This document shows positions 1 through 9,362 of a stretch of DNA of 64,000 bases, one piece after another. The notes below the pieces were generated by a model. The model saw only the letters and a program-made list of their open reading frames with translations, had not been told where the DNA came from and did not search any database. Origin of the DNA: Terriglobia bacterium. GTDB lineage: Bacteria; Acidobacteriota; Terriglobia; UBA7540. The stretch lies in contig DASTAW010000048.1 of assembly GCA_035712365.1 (NCBI GenBank), positions 310,001 through 374,000 of the forward strand. The letters run 5' to 3'. The first letter of the stretch is position 1. Each line of letters opens with the position of its first letter. Both the position numbers and the translations under genes were made by a program.

Positions 1-170
1 CAATCGTCGAGCCAGGACCAAATCCGGCCGACAGCATCAATTTGAATAAAAACGGTCGCGATACTCCCTGCACCCGTTGGCAGGCGTTTCATTGATGAGG
101 CACCGTTGAAACGCGACTGGCCGCATTTTACCATTCGATCAGGCAGTGACAAGACTTGTCTTTGCCACCT

Positions 171-1604
171 TCACACCTCTTCCGGAACCGTGAATGGCGC
201 GCGATAGCCGCGTCCGCCGTCTCGCACCAGTTCTGCGGCCTCCTCATCGCCAACCACCTCCTGAGTTTCGGGGTTAAAGTTCACCGTGCGCTTGAGGCGA
301 TAGGAGGCGTTCGCCAGGTGTACCAGCGCACAGGACATGTGCCCCTCCTCGATGGGCGCGTTCAGGTCTTCCTTCTTTCGGCTGACGACACAATCGACAA
401 AATTCTGGAAATGGACCACTTCATCGTCGTCGTACCGGCCCTCCGTACCGGGCCGCTGCTCCTTGCCCAGCCAGGTCCTGTAGTTTTCAGGTTCATCGCC
501 ATCCGCAAGCGCGATGTAGCCTTTCGAGCCGTAGAAGAGGTTGCCGATCGCGTTATGGGTTCCGGACAACGGACCCAACTTGGGTTGGTCGCCCGAGGCA
601 GCCGACCGGTTGCCTGCCCCCACCACCGCCTCGCCGTTGGTGATCCAATGCCGGACTTCGAATTCCAGCATGCGGGTCTTGCCGTCGGGCATGTCGTACT
701 CGAAGGCGCAGGTCACCGTATTAGGAGTCTCCTGGTCGTCATCAAACATGAAGTGGCCGCCCAGCGCGGTTGCCCGGTTGGGGAACCCCAGCCCCAGGCC
801 CCAGCGTGCCACGTCCACCTGGTGGATTCCCTGGTTGCCCAGATCGCCGTTGCCGTAATACCAGAACCAGTGCCAGTTATAGTGGAATCGGTTGTGGGTG
901 AAGGCGTGCTCGGGGGCCGGACCGGTCCACAGGTCATAGTGCACCCCGGCGGGCACCGGAGCGACGGGAGCGCGGCCAATCGTGTCCCGCCACTTATAGC
1001 ACAAGCCGCGGCTCAGATAGATTTCTCCGATCTCGCCGTTGTGGACCCGTTCGATCGCTTCCCTGGCCGTCTTGCTTGAGCGCGACTGCGTGCCGTGCTG
1101 GACAATCCGGTTGTACCGGTTGGCAGCCTGCACCAGTTGCCGCCCTTCCCAGAGATTGTGCGAACACGGCTTCTCAACATAAACGTCTTTGCCGGCCTGG
1201 CAGCCCCAGATGGCCATCAGCGTATGCCAGTGGTTCGGGGTGGCAATGGATATGGCATCGATCGATTTGTCCTCAAGCAGTTTCCGCACATCGTAGTAAA
1301 TCTTCGGCCGGGGTATTCCCTTTTTTTCCATCTCCCCCACGCGCTGGCCCGCCACGTTCTCATCGATGTCGCAGATTGCGGCGATCTCCGCGTTGCGGAT
1401 CTTGGCGTAGTTCTCAACGTGGTCGAAGCCCCGGCCATGGACGCCGCAGATAGCTACGCGGACACGGTCATTCGCGCCAAAGATCTTCTCCGGGCGGGTG
1501 AAGAAGCTGACGCTCGAGAGCGCGGCCAATCCTGCCGAGGCACCCGCGCCGGTCTTCAGAAAATCTCGGCGGCTTACTTCTGGCTTGTTGGATTCTTCTG
1601 GCAT
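171..1604 (-). CDS. Tat-exported Gfo/Idh/MocA-family oxidoreductase
   Basis: This 477-residue protein is a predicted NAD(P)-dependent oxidoreductase of the Gfo/Idh/MocA family, probably acting on a sugar or polyol outside the cytoplasm. The N-terminus carries a twin-arginine signal (SRRDFLKTGAGASAGLAAL, about residues 11-29). The Rossmann domain follows, starting near VRVAICGVHGRG. The family EKP motif is present in VYVEKPCSHNLWEGR, and GIHQVDVARWGLG lies in the C-terminal domain. It lies 48 bases downstream of the DUF6807 gene on the same strand, so the two are probably co-transcribed. Tat export suggests the cofactor is bound before translocation. The family call is firm; the substrate cannot be read from sequence. 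Confidence 0.9.
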   Translation of the reverse strand: MPEESNKPEVSRRDFLKTGAGASAGLAALSSVSFFTRPEKIFGANDRVRVAICGVHGRGFDHVENYAKIRNAEIAAICDIDENVAGQRVGEMEKKGIPRPKIYYDVRKLLEDKSIDAISIATPNHWHTLMAIWGCQAGKDVYVEKPCSHNLWEGRQLVQAANRYNRIVQHGTQSRSSKTAREAIERVHNGEIGEIYLSRGLCYKWRDTIGRAPVAPVPAGVHYDLWTGPAPEHAFTHNRFHYNWHWFWYYGNGDLGNQGIHQVDVARWGLGLGFPNRATALGGHFMFDDDQETPNTVTCAFEYDMPDGKTRMLEFEVRHWITNGEAVVGAGNRSAASGDQPKLGPLSGTHNAIGNLFYGSKGYIALADGDEPENYRTWLGKEQRPGTEGRYDDDEVVHFQNFVDCVVSRKKEDLNAPIEEGHMSCALVHLANASYRLKRTVNFNPETQEVVGDEEAAELVRDGGRGYRAPFTVPEEV

Positions 1605-1652
1605 GGCATCCCCTTTCCTGTCATCGTTCCCAGGACCAAACGTGCCCCTGGC

Positions 1653-2660
1653 TCACTTCTCCTGGGCGGCATACTTCTGGTAGGCGCCTGCTACGTCGGC
1701 CTGCTTATAGTCGCCGTGGTGAATAAAGACGCGGTAACGGAAAAGCAAAGACTTACCCTCATGCACGGTCCAACTGCCGTCCTGCTTGGGATCACGGGTG
1801 AAAAAGCTGAGCCCGAACGGGTTGGCCGCGAACAGGCCGTAACCGCGAGCGTGCCAGTAGGTGGGATGGCGGAAGCTTCGCGGGCTGTCGAAGACGGCAA
1901 TTCCCAGGTTTTCACCCTTCACCGTCCCGTCGTAGTTTACCCAGTTGGCGCGAGTCCCCCAGATGCCCTTCTCTCCCTCCGCGCCATTTGAATCGACCAT
2001 GCGCGCCGGGGGCGAATTCAGCTCCGGCGCCAGCCGAATGCCGAACGTGCCCTCTTTGGTGTCTCCAAACACCACGGGGTTGCGGCCGGCATGGACCACA
2101 AACTGGCAGTCAATGGTCCGGGTGTCTCCGTCGCCGTGGAAAGTAAAGGTCTGGGTCTCCGTGGCAATCACGCGATTGTTGGGAGATATCAGGTCAAATT
2201 CAGCCTGAATCGTTCCAGAGTCGGGACCGCCCTGCATTTCGTCAATTTTTGTGAGCACCATCCGTCCATAAGCATGGCCCTCGCCCTCACGTCCGTATAA
2301 TTTGTTAAAGACTTGCTCACTCCAGAAATCCATGCCGTTGACGTCTCCATGATCAAAATAGAGTGGCCGCTGATGAGGTTCGAGGGAGCGGTCGTGGAGG
2401 TTAGCCGCCGGAATCGTGTTTCCGATCGGATAGCTGCGAGTGATGATGTTTCCCTGCGCGCTGCGCAGAGGCTGTAAGTACGGCTTGGCGACATCAGGAT
2501 TAAAGTAATAAGTCGTGAAAGGCTTCCCGCCAATCGTCACATGGATTTCAGAACCCTGCCTTTGAAACTGCACCGCCTCCGCGGCAGCCATCGCCGATGG
2601 GGAAAAACAGCACAATGCGCCCGCGAGCGCGAGTAGAATGACTGCGGTCCTCTGCATCAT
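1653..2660 (-). CDS. Secreted DUF6807 (PmoA-like) family protein
   Basis: A 335-residue exported protein. The first 25 residues form a Sec signal peptide (MMQRTAVILLALAGALCCF, cleavage near AMAAA). The mature part has features I associate with DUF6807, annotated in many genomes as 'PmoA family': GKPFTTYYFNPDVAKPYLQPL near the start, then HQRPLYFDHGDVNGMDFW and YWHARGYGLFAANPFG later. The family occurs beside Gfo/Idh/MocA oxidoreductases in Acidobacteriota and Planctomycetes, as here. Despite its name it shows no sign of being a methane monooxygenase subunit. Its role is unknown, but context suggests carbohydrate catabolism. It is divergent from the LacI-type regulator. Confidence 0.8.
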   Translation of the reverse strand: MMQRTAVILLALAGALCCFSPSAMAAAEAVQFQRQGSEIHVTIGGKPFTTYYFNPDVAKPYLQPLRSAQGNIITRSYPIGNTIPAANLHDRSLEPHQRPLYFDHGDVNGMDFWSEQVFNKLYGREGEGHAYGRMVLTKIDEMQGGPDSGTIQAEFDLISPNNRVIATETQTFTFHGDGDTRTIDCQFVVHAGRNPVVFGDTKEGTFGIRLAPELNSPPARMVDSNGAEGEKGIWGTRANWVNYDGTVKGENLGIAVFDSPRSFRHPTYWHARGYGLFAANPFGLSFFTRDPKQDGSWTVHEGKSLLFRYRVFIHHGDYKQADVAGAYQKYAAQEK

Positions 2661-3199
2661 CGTCGTTTTGCACCTCCGTATGCCAGGATTTCAGATTACC
2701 GGCATGCTGATGTTCTTCAGGCGCATCGCCGGGGGTACTTGCAGGAAACCCGGACTCCTCCGGGCCATCCCGTGCAACCGTTCCCGCCAGAAGCTAGCAT
2801 GCCGCGACGGGATGATAGCACGAGACCCAATCAAGATCACAACATTGAACGCCGAAGGCGATCAGCCTTTCTAAGTGGCAAACCTAAGCCGCTTGTTTAC
2901 CAGCTTTGCCAGTAATGGTCAAGGCAAATTTCCGTAGAATTTCAGAAAAAACCGTATCAAAATTGGACTGGCGGAGTGGCGCGTCGATCAAAAACCCTTG
3001 AGTTTGTGGAGAATATGTCTGGGAAGACATCGCCACGCCAGAGATCGTGTTTCTACAAATACGGACTCGTTTACGAAAAACCATGCAAATTGACAAATTT
3101 TCTGGTACCTTCTTCCAGATAATTCCATAACGATACTCCGGGGCGCGCCGTGCTGGTCGCCCCCGGCGGCGAATGCAGTCGGATGAAAGGACTAATACC
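2661..3199. promoter_or_regulatory. Divergent intergenic region between DUF6807 gene and lacI-type gene
   Basis: This 539-base region separates the divergent DUF6807 and LacI-family genes and holds no convincing gene. A perfect inverted repeat ATGTCT-GGGA-AGACAT lies at 3015-3030 and is a candidate operator. A TTGACA hexamer is at 3090-3095 on the + strand, but no good -10 follows at 16-18 bases. The AAAGGA at 3186-3191 is the likely ribosome binding site of the regulator. The promoters are inference. Confidence 0.4.
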
Positions 3200-4243
3200 A
3201 TGGCAGGAAAATTAAGGGTTCAGGAACTTGCCACCAGAGCGAGCGTAAGTGTCGCTACCGTTTCGCGCATCCTGAACGGCTCGGCGCGCGTCAGCCAGGA
3301 ACTTCAGGACCGGGTGAGGAAAGCGGCGGCTGAAATTGGAATCAATCTCCAGGACACAACGCGCTCGAGGACCGTCGCTTTCGTTCTTGGCAATCGTCAC
3401 ATGCTGCACATGTTCCATTCCAGAGTGCTGGCCGGCGCTCAGGACTACTGCACGGCGCATGGGTGGGACGCCATTTTCCTTTCCTACAATTACCAGCCAA
3501 GCGTTCCCTGGAAAGAACTGCGTTTCCCCCAGGTGTTGCGAAGGCGCGACATCATCCGGGCGGCCATCCTGGGCGGAACGCATTCGGAGAATCTCCTGAT
3601 TGCTCTGGGGCATCGAGGAATTCCCTTCGCGGCGCTGGGCAACAACCTGCTGCTGAACGAAACTGAGCACCTGGATTATGATGTCGTTTACTCGAACGAC
3701 CTGCAGAGCGCCTATGAATTGACCCGCTATCTGCAGAGCCTGAATCATCGGAATATCTGGTTCGTAGGCAACACCAAGCTTCCCTGGTTCGCCCGCTGCT
3801 ACAGTGGGTATAACCGTGCTATGAAAGACGCCGGGCTGCTGCCTCGCTTGAGCGAGTTCTACTCTCAGGATGAAGAGGAGGTGGGCTACCTCGCAGCCAA
3901 GTCGATCCTGGGAGGCGGTCAGGCGGTGACCGCCATCTTTGCCGGCACCGATCCTGCAGCGCGAGGCGTCTATCGGGCCGCCCGGGAAGCCGGGAAAAAC
4001 ATCCCCAATGATTTGAGCGTGGTGGCCTGCAATGATACCTACGGCGCGCTGCTGAGCCCGCCGCTCACAACCATCAGGGAGTTTCCGGAACTGCTGGGCA
4101 GCCAGCTTGTAGAGCTGGTGCTCAGCCGGATTGCCGATCCGGACCTCCCGCCCCGGCAGGTGACGATTCCCACAGAGATTATCAAGCGGGAATCCTGCGC
4201 GTCCCTTTCGACTGTGGCCGTCCACGCGGTCTCAAAGAATTAG
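3200..4243 (+). CDS. LacI/GalR-family transcriptional regulator
   Basis: A 347-residue LacI-type repressor. The N-terminal helix-turn-helix reads RVQELATRASVSVATVSRILNG, about residues 5-25, followed by the hinge helix with SQELQDRVRKAAAEIG. The rest is a periplasmic-binding-protein-like effector domain, with TAIFAGTDPAARGVYRAARE and a C-terminal PPLTTIREFPELLG typical of the family. I chose the ATG at 3200 rather than an upstream in-frame ATG because AAAGGA sits 8 bases before it and the HTH begins directly after. It is divergent from the DUF6807/oxidoreductase pair, which it plausibly controls in response to a sugar. The effector is unknown. Confidence 0.9.
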   Translation: MAGKLRVQELATRASVSVATVSRILNGSARVSQELQDRVRKAAAEIGINLQDTTRSRTVAFVLGNRHMLHMFHSRVLAGAQDYCTAHGWDAIFLSYNYQPSVPWKELRFPQVLRRRDIIRAAILGGTHSENLLIALGHRGIPFAALGNNLLLNETEHLDYDVVYSNDLQSAYELTRYLQSLNHRNIWFVGNTKLPWFARCYSGYNRAMKDAGLLPRLSEFYSQDEEEVGYLAAKSILGGGQAVTAIFAGTDPAARGVYRAAREAGKNIPNDLSVVACNDTYGALLSPPLTTIREFPELLGSQLVELVLSRIADPDLPPRQVTIPTEIIKRESCASLSTVAVHAVSKN

Positions 4244-4422
4244 AGGATTGCTGAAGATCTCATTCGGCAGTCTGGACGCAATAAAATACTTGCTGCACCA
4301 TAACTAAGCGAACTTACCAGATTCCCGTCAGCGGGAGCAGCACGGCGCCGAGGCGTTTCACCTTGCTTCCGCACTCGACGCACCTGAATACTGCTGATCA
4401 CCCGCGACGCGGAGGTTGTGAA

Positions 4423-5298
4423 TTGAGAAGAGCGGCCATTGCGGTTCTGTTGACGATTCTCAGCGCCGGCATTTCCCAGGCTGCAACTCACCAGACCGTA
4501 TTGCTTTGGCCCAACGGCGCGCCCGGCGCTCAGGGCAATCAGCCTGAGGACACGCCGACCCTCACCATTTTCCTGCCTGATCCGGGCAAGGCGACACGGG
4601 CGGGCGTTGTGGTGTGCCCCGGCGGCGGCTATGTCGAGTTAGCCATGCAGAAGGAAGGAACGGATATCGCTGAGTGGCTCAATTCCATCGGTGTTGCCGC
4701 TTTTGTTCTGAAGTACCGGCTGGGGCCGCGCTATCATCATCCGATTGAGATGTGGGACGGCCAGCGCGCCGTGCGGTATGTCCGCTATCACGCCGAAGAA
4801 TACGGCATCGCGCCGGACCGCATCGGCATCTGGGGATTTTCCGCCGGCGGGCATCTGGCTTCCACCGTCGGCACGCACTTTGACAGCGGCAAGGCGCAGG
4901 CGGCTGATCCGATTGACCGCGTAAGCTGCCGGCCCGATTTTATGGTGCTCGCCTATGCCGTGATTTCGTTTGTGACGCCGTACGTCCATCGAGGATCGAT
5001 GCGCGCCTTGCTCGGCGATCACCCCGACCCTAAGCTGCAGCGCCTGCTTTCGAATGAGCTCCAGGTGACTGCCGAAACTCCGCCCACCTTTCTGTTCTCC
5101 ACCAACGATGACACCGGCGTTCCCTGCGAGAACAGCGTCTTGTTTTTTCTGGCGCTCCGCAAGAACCACGTTCCGGCGGAAATGCACATCTTCGAGCCCG
5201 GACCGCACGGAGTGGGTCTCGCGCCGACCCACGCGGCGCTCTCCATCTGGCCAACGCTGCTTGCCAACTGGTTCCGTACGCGCGGTCTGCTGAAGTGA
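4423..5298 (+). CDS. Secreted alpha/beta-hydrolase, acetyl-xylan-esterase-like
   Basis: A 291-residue secreted esterase of the alpha/beta-hydrolase fold. I place the start at a TTG (4423) because GGAGG lies 7 bases upstream and it directly yields a signal peptide (LRRAAIAVLLTILSAGISQA). The oxyanion region VVVCPGGGYVELAM is followed by the nucleophile elbow GFSAGGHLAS. The likely catalytic Asp is in STNDDTGVP and the His in PGPHGVGL. These are features of the BD-FAE/acetyl esterase group that removes acyl groups from plant polysaccharides. It follows the LacI-type gene on the same strand, consistent with the sugar theme. The exact substrate is unknown. Confidence 0.85.
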   Translation: MRRAAIAVLLTILSAGISQAATHQTVLLWPNGAPGAQGNQPEDTPTLTIFLPDPGKATRAGVVVCPGGGYVELAMQKEGTDIAEWLNSIGVAAFVLKYRLGPRYHHPIEMWDGQRAVRYVRYHAEEYGIAPDRIGIWGFSAGGHLASTVGTHFDSGKAQAADPIDRVSCRPDFMVLAYAVISFVTPYVHRGSMRALLGDHPDPKLQRLLSNELQVTAETPPTFLFSTNDDTGVPCENSVLFFLALRKNHVPAEMHIFEPGPHGVGLAPTHAALSIWPTLLANWFRTRGLLK

Positions 5299-5536
5299 TA
5301 CTCGCGGGCTTCCAGCGAGCGGCGGGTTCCGCTACGCGGCGAGTTTCCTCCCCGCTTTTCTGCGCCACCACGACGTTGAGTGCTCGCCCTTTCGGCTGGC
5401 GCGACTGCGGCTTCACGTGCAAAAAGACTTGCCTTTTTCCTGTTGCTTCGGCAAGTTTGTTGGTGCAACGCTTAGCACACTCGTTACTGGAGCTTGTACA
5501 TCGGATAGCGCGCGGCGCGGGCGCCAGGGAGAATTG

Positions 5537-6670
5537 ATGGATAACGGCACGGTCTATTGGGTTGGGCTCTCACAAATTGAAGGTCTGGGGGTCCGCGGTG
5601 TCCACAAGCTGGTTGCCCACTTCGGCTCTCCCAAGGCCGCGTATATGGCCTCTCTGACGGAGCTCGAGGGTTCGGGTCTTCCCGCGACCGTGTGCCATTC
5701 GGTTTTTTCTCAGGCTGGGCTGAAAGAGGCCGAAAACGAGATAGAAGCTGCCTTGAAGTCCGGTTGCCAGTTGATCGATTATGAGAGTCCGGCTTATCCT
5801 TCGTTGCTCAGGCAGATCGCCGATCCGCCGCTGGTACTTTACGTGAAGGGCGATGTCCGCGCGCTTTCCGGGCACTGTGTGGCCATCGTCGGTTCCCGGC
5901 GGCCATCCGCTTACGGATTGCAGGTTGCGCGGCGGTTGGCGCGCGACTTGGCGGAAAGGAACCTGGCAATCGTCAGCGGCCTGGCACGGGGAATTGATTC
6001 TGCTGCTCACCACGGTGCGCTTGAGGCCAAAGGGAAAACCATCGCTGTCCAGGGCAGAGGCATGGACGGGATTTATCCGGCAGAAAACAGGCGATTGGCA
6101 GACAAGATCCTGGAATTCGGGGCCGTGATTTCGGAATTTCCGCTGGGCACGGGGCCGACTCCCGAAAATTTTCCCATTCGTAACCGCGTGATCAGTGGAC
6201 TCTCACTGGGAGTCATGGTGGTCGAAGCCAGTGAATACAGCGGCTCCCTGATTACGGCGCGATTGGCGACCGAGCACAACAGGGAAGTATTCGCTGTGCC
6301 CGGCAACATCACGTCGGCGCAAAGCTTTGGTCCTAATCACCTTATCAAGCAGGGCGCCAAGCTGGTGGGCGAGTGGATGGATATTGTGGAGGAATTCCCG
6401 CCGGAGGTCCGCATGCAACTCCTGCCGTCCGACGAGGCATCGGATGATGGGCGGGACAATGCAGGATCCGGGGCGCTCTTCGAGGAGTCTTTGACGCAGG
6501 AGCAGAAGGAAGTCTTCGAGGCGCTGCGTGTGGATGAGTCGCTCTTCGTCGATTCAATCCTGGACTCGGTCCGGCTGCCTCAGGCGCAGGTCATGCAGGC
6601 CCTTCTGGAGCTGGAAATGAACGGCTTGGTCCGCCAGCTACCGGGCAAAAATTTTATTCGTAAGCTATGA
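5537..6670 (+). CDS. dprA: DNA-processing protein DprA/Smf
   Basis: A 377-residue DprA, which binds single-stranded DNA entering by natural transformation and loads RecA on it. The N-terminal helix-hairpin-helix-like part (about residues 1-90) precedes the Rossmann domain with VAIVGSRRPSAYG, SGLARGIDSAAHHGAL and SEFPLGTGPTPENFPIRNR. A C-terminal winged helix (about 315-377) completes the usual architecture. The family's usual LGCG segment reads QGRG here. The start at 5537 is supported by AGGGAG five bases upstream; a longer frame upstream lacks homology. It precedes topA, a gene pair common in several phyla. Confidence 0.95.
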   Translation: MDNGTVYWVGLSQIEGLGVRGVHKLVAHFGSPKAAYMASLTELEGSGLPATVCHSVFSQAGLKEAENEIEAALKSGCQLIDYESPAYPSLLRQIADPPLVLYVKGDVRALSGHCVAIVGSRRPSAYGLQVARRLARDLAERNLAIVSGLARGIDSAAHHGALEAKGKTIAVQGRGMDGIYPAENRRLADKILEFGAVISEFPLGTGPTPENFPIRNRVISGLSLGVMVVEASEYSGSLITARLATEHNREVFAVPGNITSAQSFGPNHLIKQGAKLVGEWMDIVEEFPPEVRMQLLPSDEASDDGRDNAGSGALFEESLTQEQKEVFEALRVDESLFVDSILDSVRLPQAQVMQALLELEMNGLVRQLPGKNFIRKL

Positions 6671-6713
6671 TGGAATGTAACAAGCTCAACTAAAGGGCAT
6701 CTAAGGAGAAGCG

Positions 6714-6738
6714 GACCGGGACAGGATTGATCCCGGTC
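6714..6738 (+). other. Hairpin between dprA and topA
   Basis: A perfect 8-base inverted repeat, GACCGGGA at 6714-6721 and TCCCGGTC at 6731-6738, with a 9-base loop. No T-tract follows, so it is not an intrinsic terminator. It ends 15 bases before the topA start and might shape topA mRNA folding or processing. Confidence 0.4.
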
Positions 6739-6753
6739 ACGGGTTGCTAAAGT

Positions 6754-9165
6754 ATGGCTAAATCATTAGTTATCGTCGAATCACCGGCTAAGGCCAAGAC
6801 GATTAACCGCTATCTGGGCGCCGGTTATACCGTCAAAGCCTCGATGGGACACGTGATGGACCTTCCCAAGAAGGAACTGGGCGTGGACCTGGAGAACAAT
6901 TTCAAGCCGAATTACGAAGTGATCCCTAGCAAGAAGGAGACCATCAAGTCTCTGAAGTCTGCAGCAAAAGATGCGGATACAATTTACCTTGCTGCCGACC
7001 CTGACCGCGAAGGCGAGGCTATCTGCGCGCATCTGCGCGAGTTGCTGGACTCCAAAAAGAGAAAATTCTATCGGGTACTTTTCAATGAGATCACCCGCGA
7101 AGCCATTCGCAAGGCTTTTGAAAATCCCCAGGAAATCGATACCCGGCTGGTTGACGCCCAGCAGGCGCGGCGCGTTCTGGACCGCCTGGTGGGCTACCAG
7201 GTAAGCCCGCTGCTGTGGGACAAGGTGAGGCGCGGGATTTCCGCCGGGCGCGTGCAGACCGTTGCCCTGCGCCTGATCGTCGAGCGTGAGCGCGAGGTTC
7301 AGGCTTTCAAAAAAGAAGAGTACTGGACGATTGGCGCCAGGCTCGAAGGCAGGAATCCACCGCCGTTTGAAGCGCGCCTGTTGAAGTTCAAGGACAAGGA
7401 ACTGGAAATTCCGGACCAGGCCGCCGCGGACAAACACCGTGCAGCGATTGAGAGCGCGACTTTTCAGGTGAGTTCCGTTGAAACGCGCGAGCGGCGCAAG
7501 TTTCCGGTGCCGCCGTTCATCACCAGCAAACTCCAACAGGAGGCCGTCCGCAAACTTCGCTTTACCGCCAAGAAAACCATGATGCTGGCCCAGAAGCTTT
7601 ATGAGGGCATCGACCTCGGCGAAGGTCCGGTGGGCCTCATCACGTACATGCGTACGGACTCGACCCGGGTTGCAGACAGCGCTCTCGAGTCCGTTCGGGC
7701 CTACGTCAAGAAGACCTATGGCGCGGAATATCTGCCGGAACAGGCCATCAGGTACAAGACCAAGAAGGGCGCCCAGGACGCGCACGAAGCAATCCGCCCC
7801 ACAGCCATGGACCGTCCGCCTGACTCGCTGCACGGGCAGCTTTCCGCCGATGAGTTGAAGCTCTACCGGCTCATCTGGCAGCGCTTTGTGGCTTCGCAGA
7901 TGAACCCCGCCGTCTTTGACCAGACCACCATTGACATTGCCGCGGGCGATTATCTGCTGCGCGCCACGGGATCAGTCGAAAAGTTCAAAGGTTTCCGCGC
8001 CGTTTACGAAGAGGGACAGGACGACAAGGCAGCCGAAGACGGCGATGAGGCGGCTTCGCGGCTTCCCGCGGTGGAGAAGGAAGAATTGTTACGCTTGCTC
8101 GGCCTGATGCCTGAACAGCACTTTACGGAACCGCCGCCGCGATACAACGAGGCGACCTTGGTGAAGGCATTGGAAGAGAAGGGCATTGGGCGCCCTTCAA
8201 CTTACGCCACCATTCTTTCGGTCATCCAGAACCGCGATTATGTCGAGAAACTCCAGGGACGGTTCCTTCCCACCGAACTCGGCATGGTGGTGAACGATTT
8301 GCTCGTCAAAAGCTTCACCGACATCTTCGACGTCGCCTACACGGCGCGCATGGAAGAAGAACTCGATGAGGTTGAGGATGGCAAACTTACCTGGACTGGA
8401 GCGCTGGCCGAGTTCTACGAGAAGTTCCGGAAGGAGCTTAAGGCTGCCGAGCGCGAAATGGTTGACCTCAAAGGCGAAGGCGTCCCCACCGACCTCCAGT
8501 GCGAACAGTGCGGCAAGCCCATGGTGATCCGCATGGGACGCAGCGGCAGATTTCTTGCCTGCACCGGCTATCCCGACTGCAAGAACACCAGCGACCTCCC
8601 GCCGGAACTGGCCGCGAAGTATGGCACGCCTTCTACTGCTCCCGAGGTCCCTGAGCAGGCCTGCGAGAAATGCGGTAAGCCGATGGCCTTGAAGCGGGGA
8701 CGCTTTGGCTACTTTATGGCCTGTACCGGCTATCCCGAATGTCGCAACACGAAGAAGATTGTGATGAAGGAAGGCGAAGCCACCGCCGTGGCCGACGTTC
8801 CGCTGGATGAAAAGTGTCCCGAGTGCGGCAATAATCTGGCAAAAAAGCACGGACGCTATGGCGAATTCATCGCCTGCAGTAACTATCCAACGTGCAAATT
8901 CGTCAAGCGGGAAACCTTGGGAATCGCCTGCCCGGAGGAAGGTTGCACCGGCGAAATCGTGGTCCGCCGCACCAAACGCCGCAAAACGTTTTACGGCTGT
9001 ACGCGCTATCCCGACTGCAAATTTACGGTGTGGGACAAGCCTGTGGCCGAACCCTGCCCCGACTGCGGCTCGCCAATCCTGCTGGAAAAGAACAATAAGA
9101 AAACCGGCGAGGTCACACGGTATTGCCGCAATGAAAACTGCAAATACGAGCGCATCGTAGAATAA
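6754..9165 (+). CDS. topA: DNA topoisomerase I
   Basis: An 803-residue type IA topoisomerase that relaxes negative supercoils. The Toprim domain opens with LVIVESPAKAKTINRYLG and contains ADPDREGEA. The active-site tyrosine lies in ITYMRTDSTR, about residue 298. From about residue 583 to the end are five Cys-based zinc-ribbon modules; the first three follow the pattern CxxCG...G.F.AC..YP.C and the last two are shorter or divergent. E. coli TopA also has C-terminal zinc modules, so five is within the family range. No good Shine-Dalgarno precedes the ATG. It follows dprA by 83 bases on the same strand. Confidence 0.97.
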   Translation: MAKSLVIVESPAKAKTINRYLGAGYTVKASMGHVMDLPKKELGVDLENNFKPNYEVIPSKKETIKSLKSAAKDADTIYLAADPDREGEAICAHLRELLDSKKRKFYRVLFNEITREAIRKAFENPQEIDTRLVDAQQARRVLDRLVGYQVSPLLWDKVRRGISAGRVQTVALRLIVEREREVQAFKKEEYWTIGARLEGRNPPPFEARLLKFKDKELEIPDQAAADKHRAAIESATFQVSSVETRERRKFPVPPFITSKLQQEAVRKLRFTAKKTMMLAQKLYEGIDLGEGPVGLITYMRTDSTRVADSALESVRAYVKKTYGAEYLPEQAIRYKTKKGAQDAHEAIRPTAMDRPPDSLHGQLSADELKLYRLIWQRFVASQMNPAVFDQTTIDIAAGDYLLRATGSVEKFKGFRAVYEEGQDDKAAEDGDEAASRLPAVEKEELLRLLGLMPEQHFTEPPPRYNEATLVKALEEKGIGRPSTYATILSVIQNRDYVEKLQGRFLPTELGMVVNDLLVKSFTDIFDVAYTARMEEELDEVEDGKLTWTGALAEFYEKFRKELKAAEREMVDLKGEGVPTDLQCEQCGKPMVIRMGRSGRFLACTGYPDCKNTSDLPPELAAKYGTPSTAPEVPEQACEKCGKPMALKRGRFGYFMACTGYPECRNTKKIVMKEGEATAVADVPLDEKCPECGNNLAKKHGRYGEFIACSNYPTCKFVKRETLGIACPEEGCTGEIVVRRTKRRKTFYGCTRYPDCKFTVWDKPVAEPCPDCGSPILLEKNNKKTGEVTRYCRNENCKYERIVE

Positions 9166-9326
9166 GACGCCGGCAAGCCCGGTGCCCAACCCCACCTCCG
9201 CTGACGAGTGCTAAGCAATCGTGTCTTTTGATGTCCCTCCATCGGTCATTGCGGTCCCGCGAAGCGGGGAGGAACCTGCTTTTCCGTTTGGGGAGTAAAC
9301 TCCGCGGGTTTCCTGGCGACTTCTGA

Positions 9327-9355
9327 TTGCTTTCGCTCGACCGCGGCGGTAGAAT
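9327..9355 (+). promoter_or_regulatory. Candidate promoter of the SMP-30 lipoprotein gene (leaderless)
   Basis: TTGCTT at 9327-9332 and TAGAAT at 9350-9355 are separated by exactly 17 bases. The ATG at 9363 follows the -10 by 7 bases, so transcription should begin at or next to the start codon. No Shine-Dalgarno is present. The -35 is weak (3 of 6 matches). Confidence 0.5.
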
Positions 9356-9362
9356 CGCCCGC

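Noticed and set aside
156-1079. Long + strand ORF (307 codons) near the left end
   Set aside because: It is antisense to the Gfo/Idh/MocA oxidoreductase, which has clear family motifs; the antisense frame has no recognisable domain.
2884-3201. 105-codon minus strand ORF in the lacI divergent region
   Set aside because: No Shine-Dalgarno, no homology I recognise, and it overlaps the regulator start and the candidate operator.
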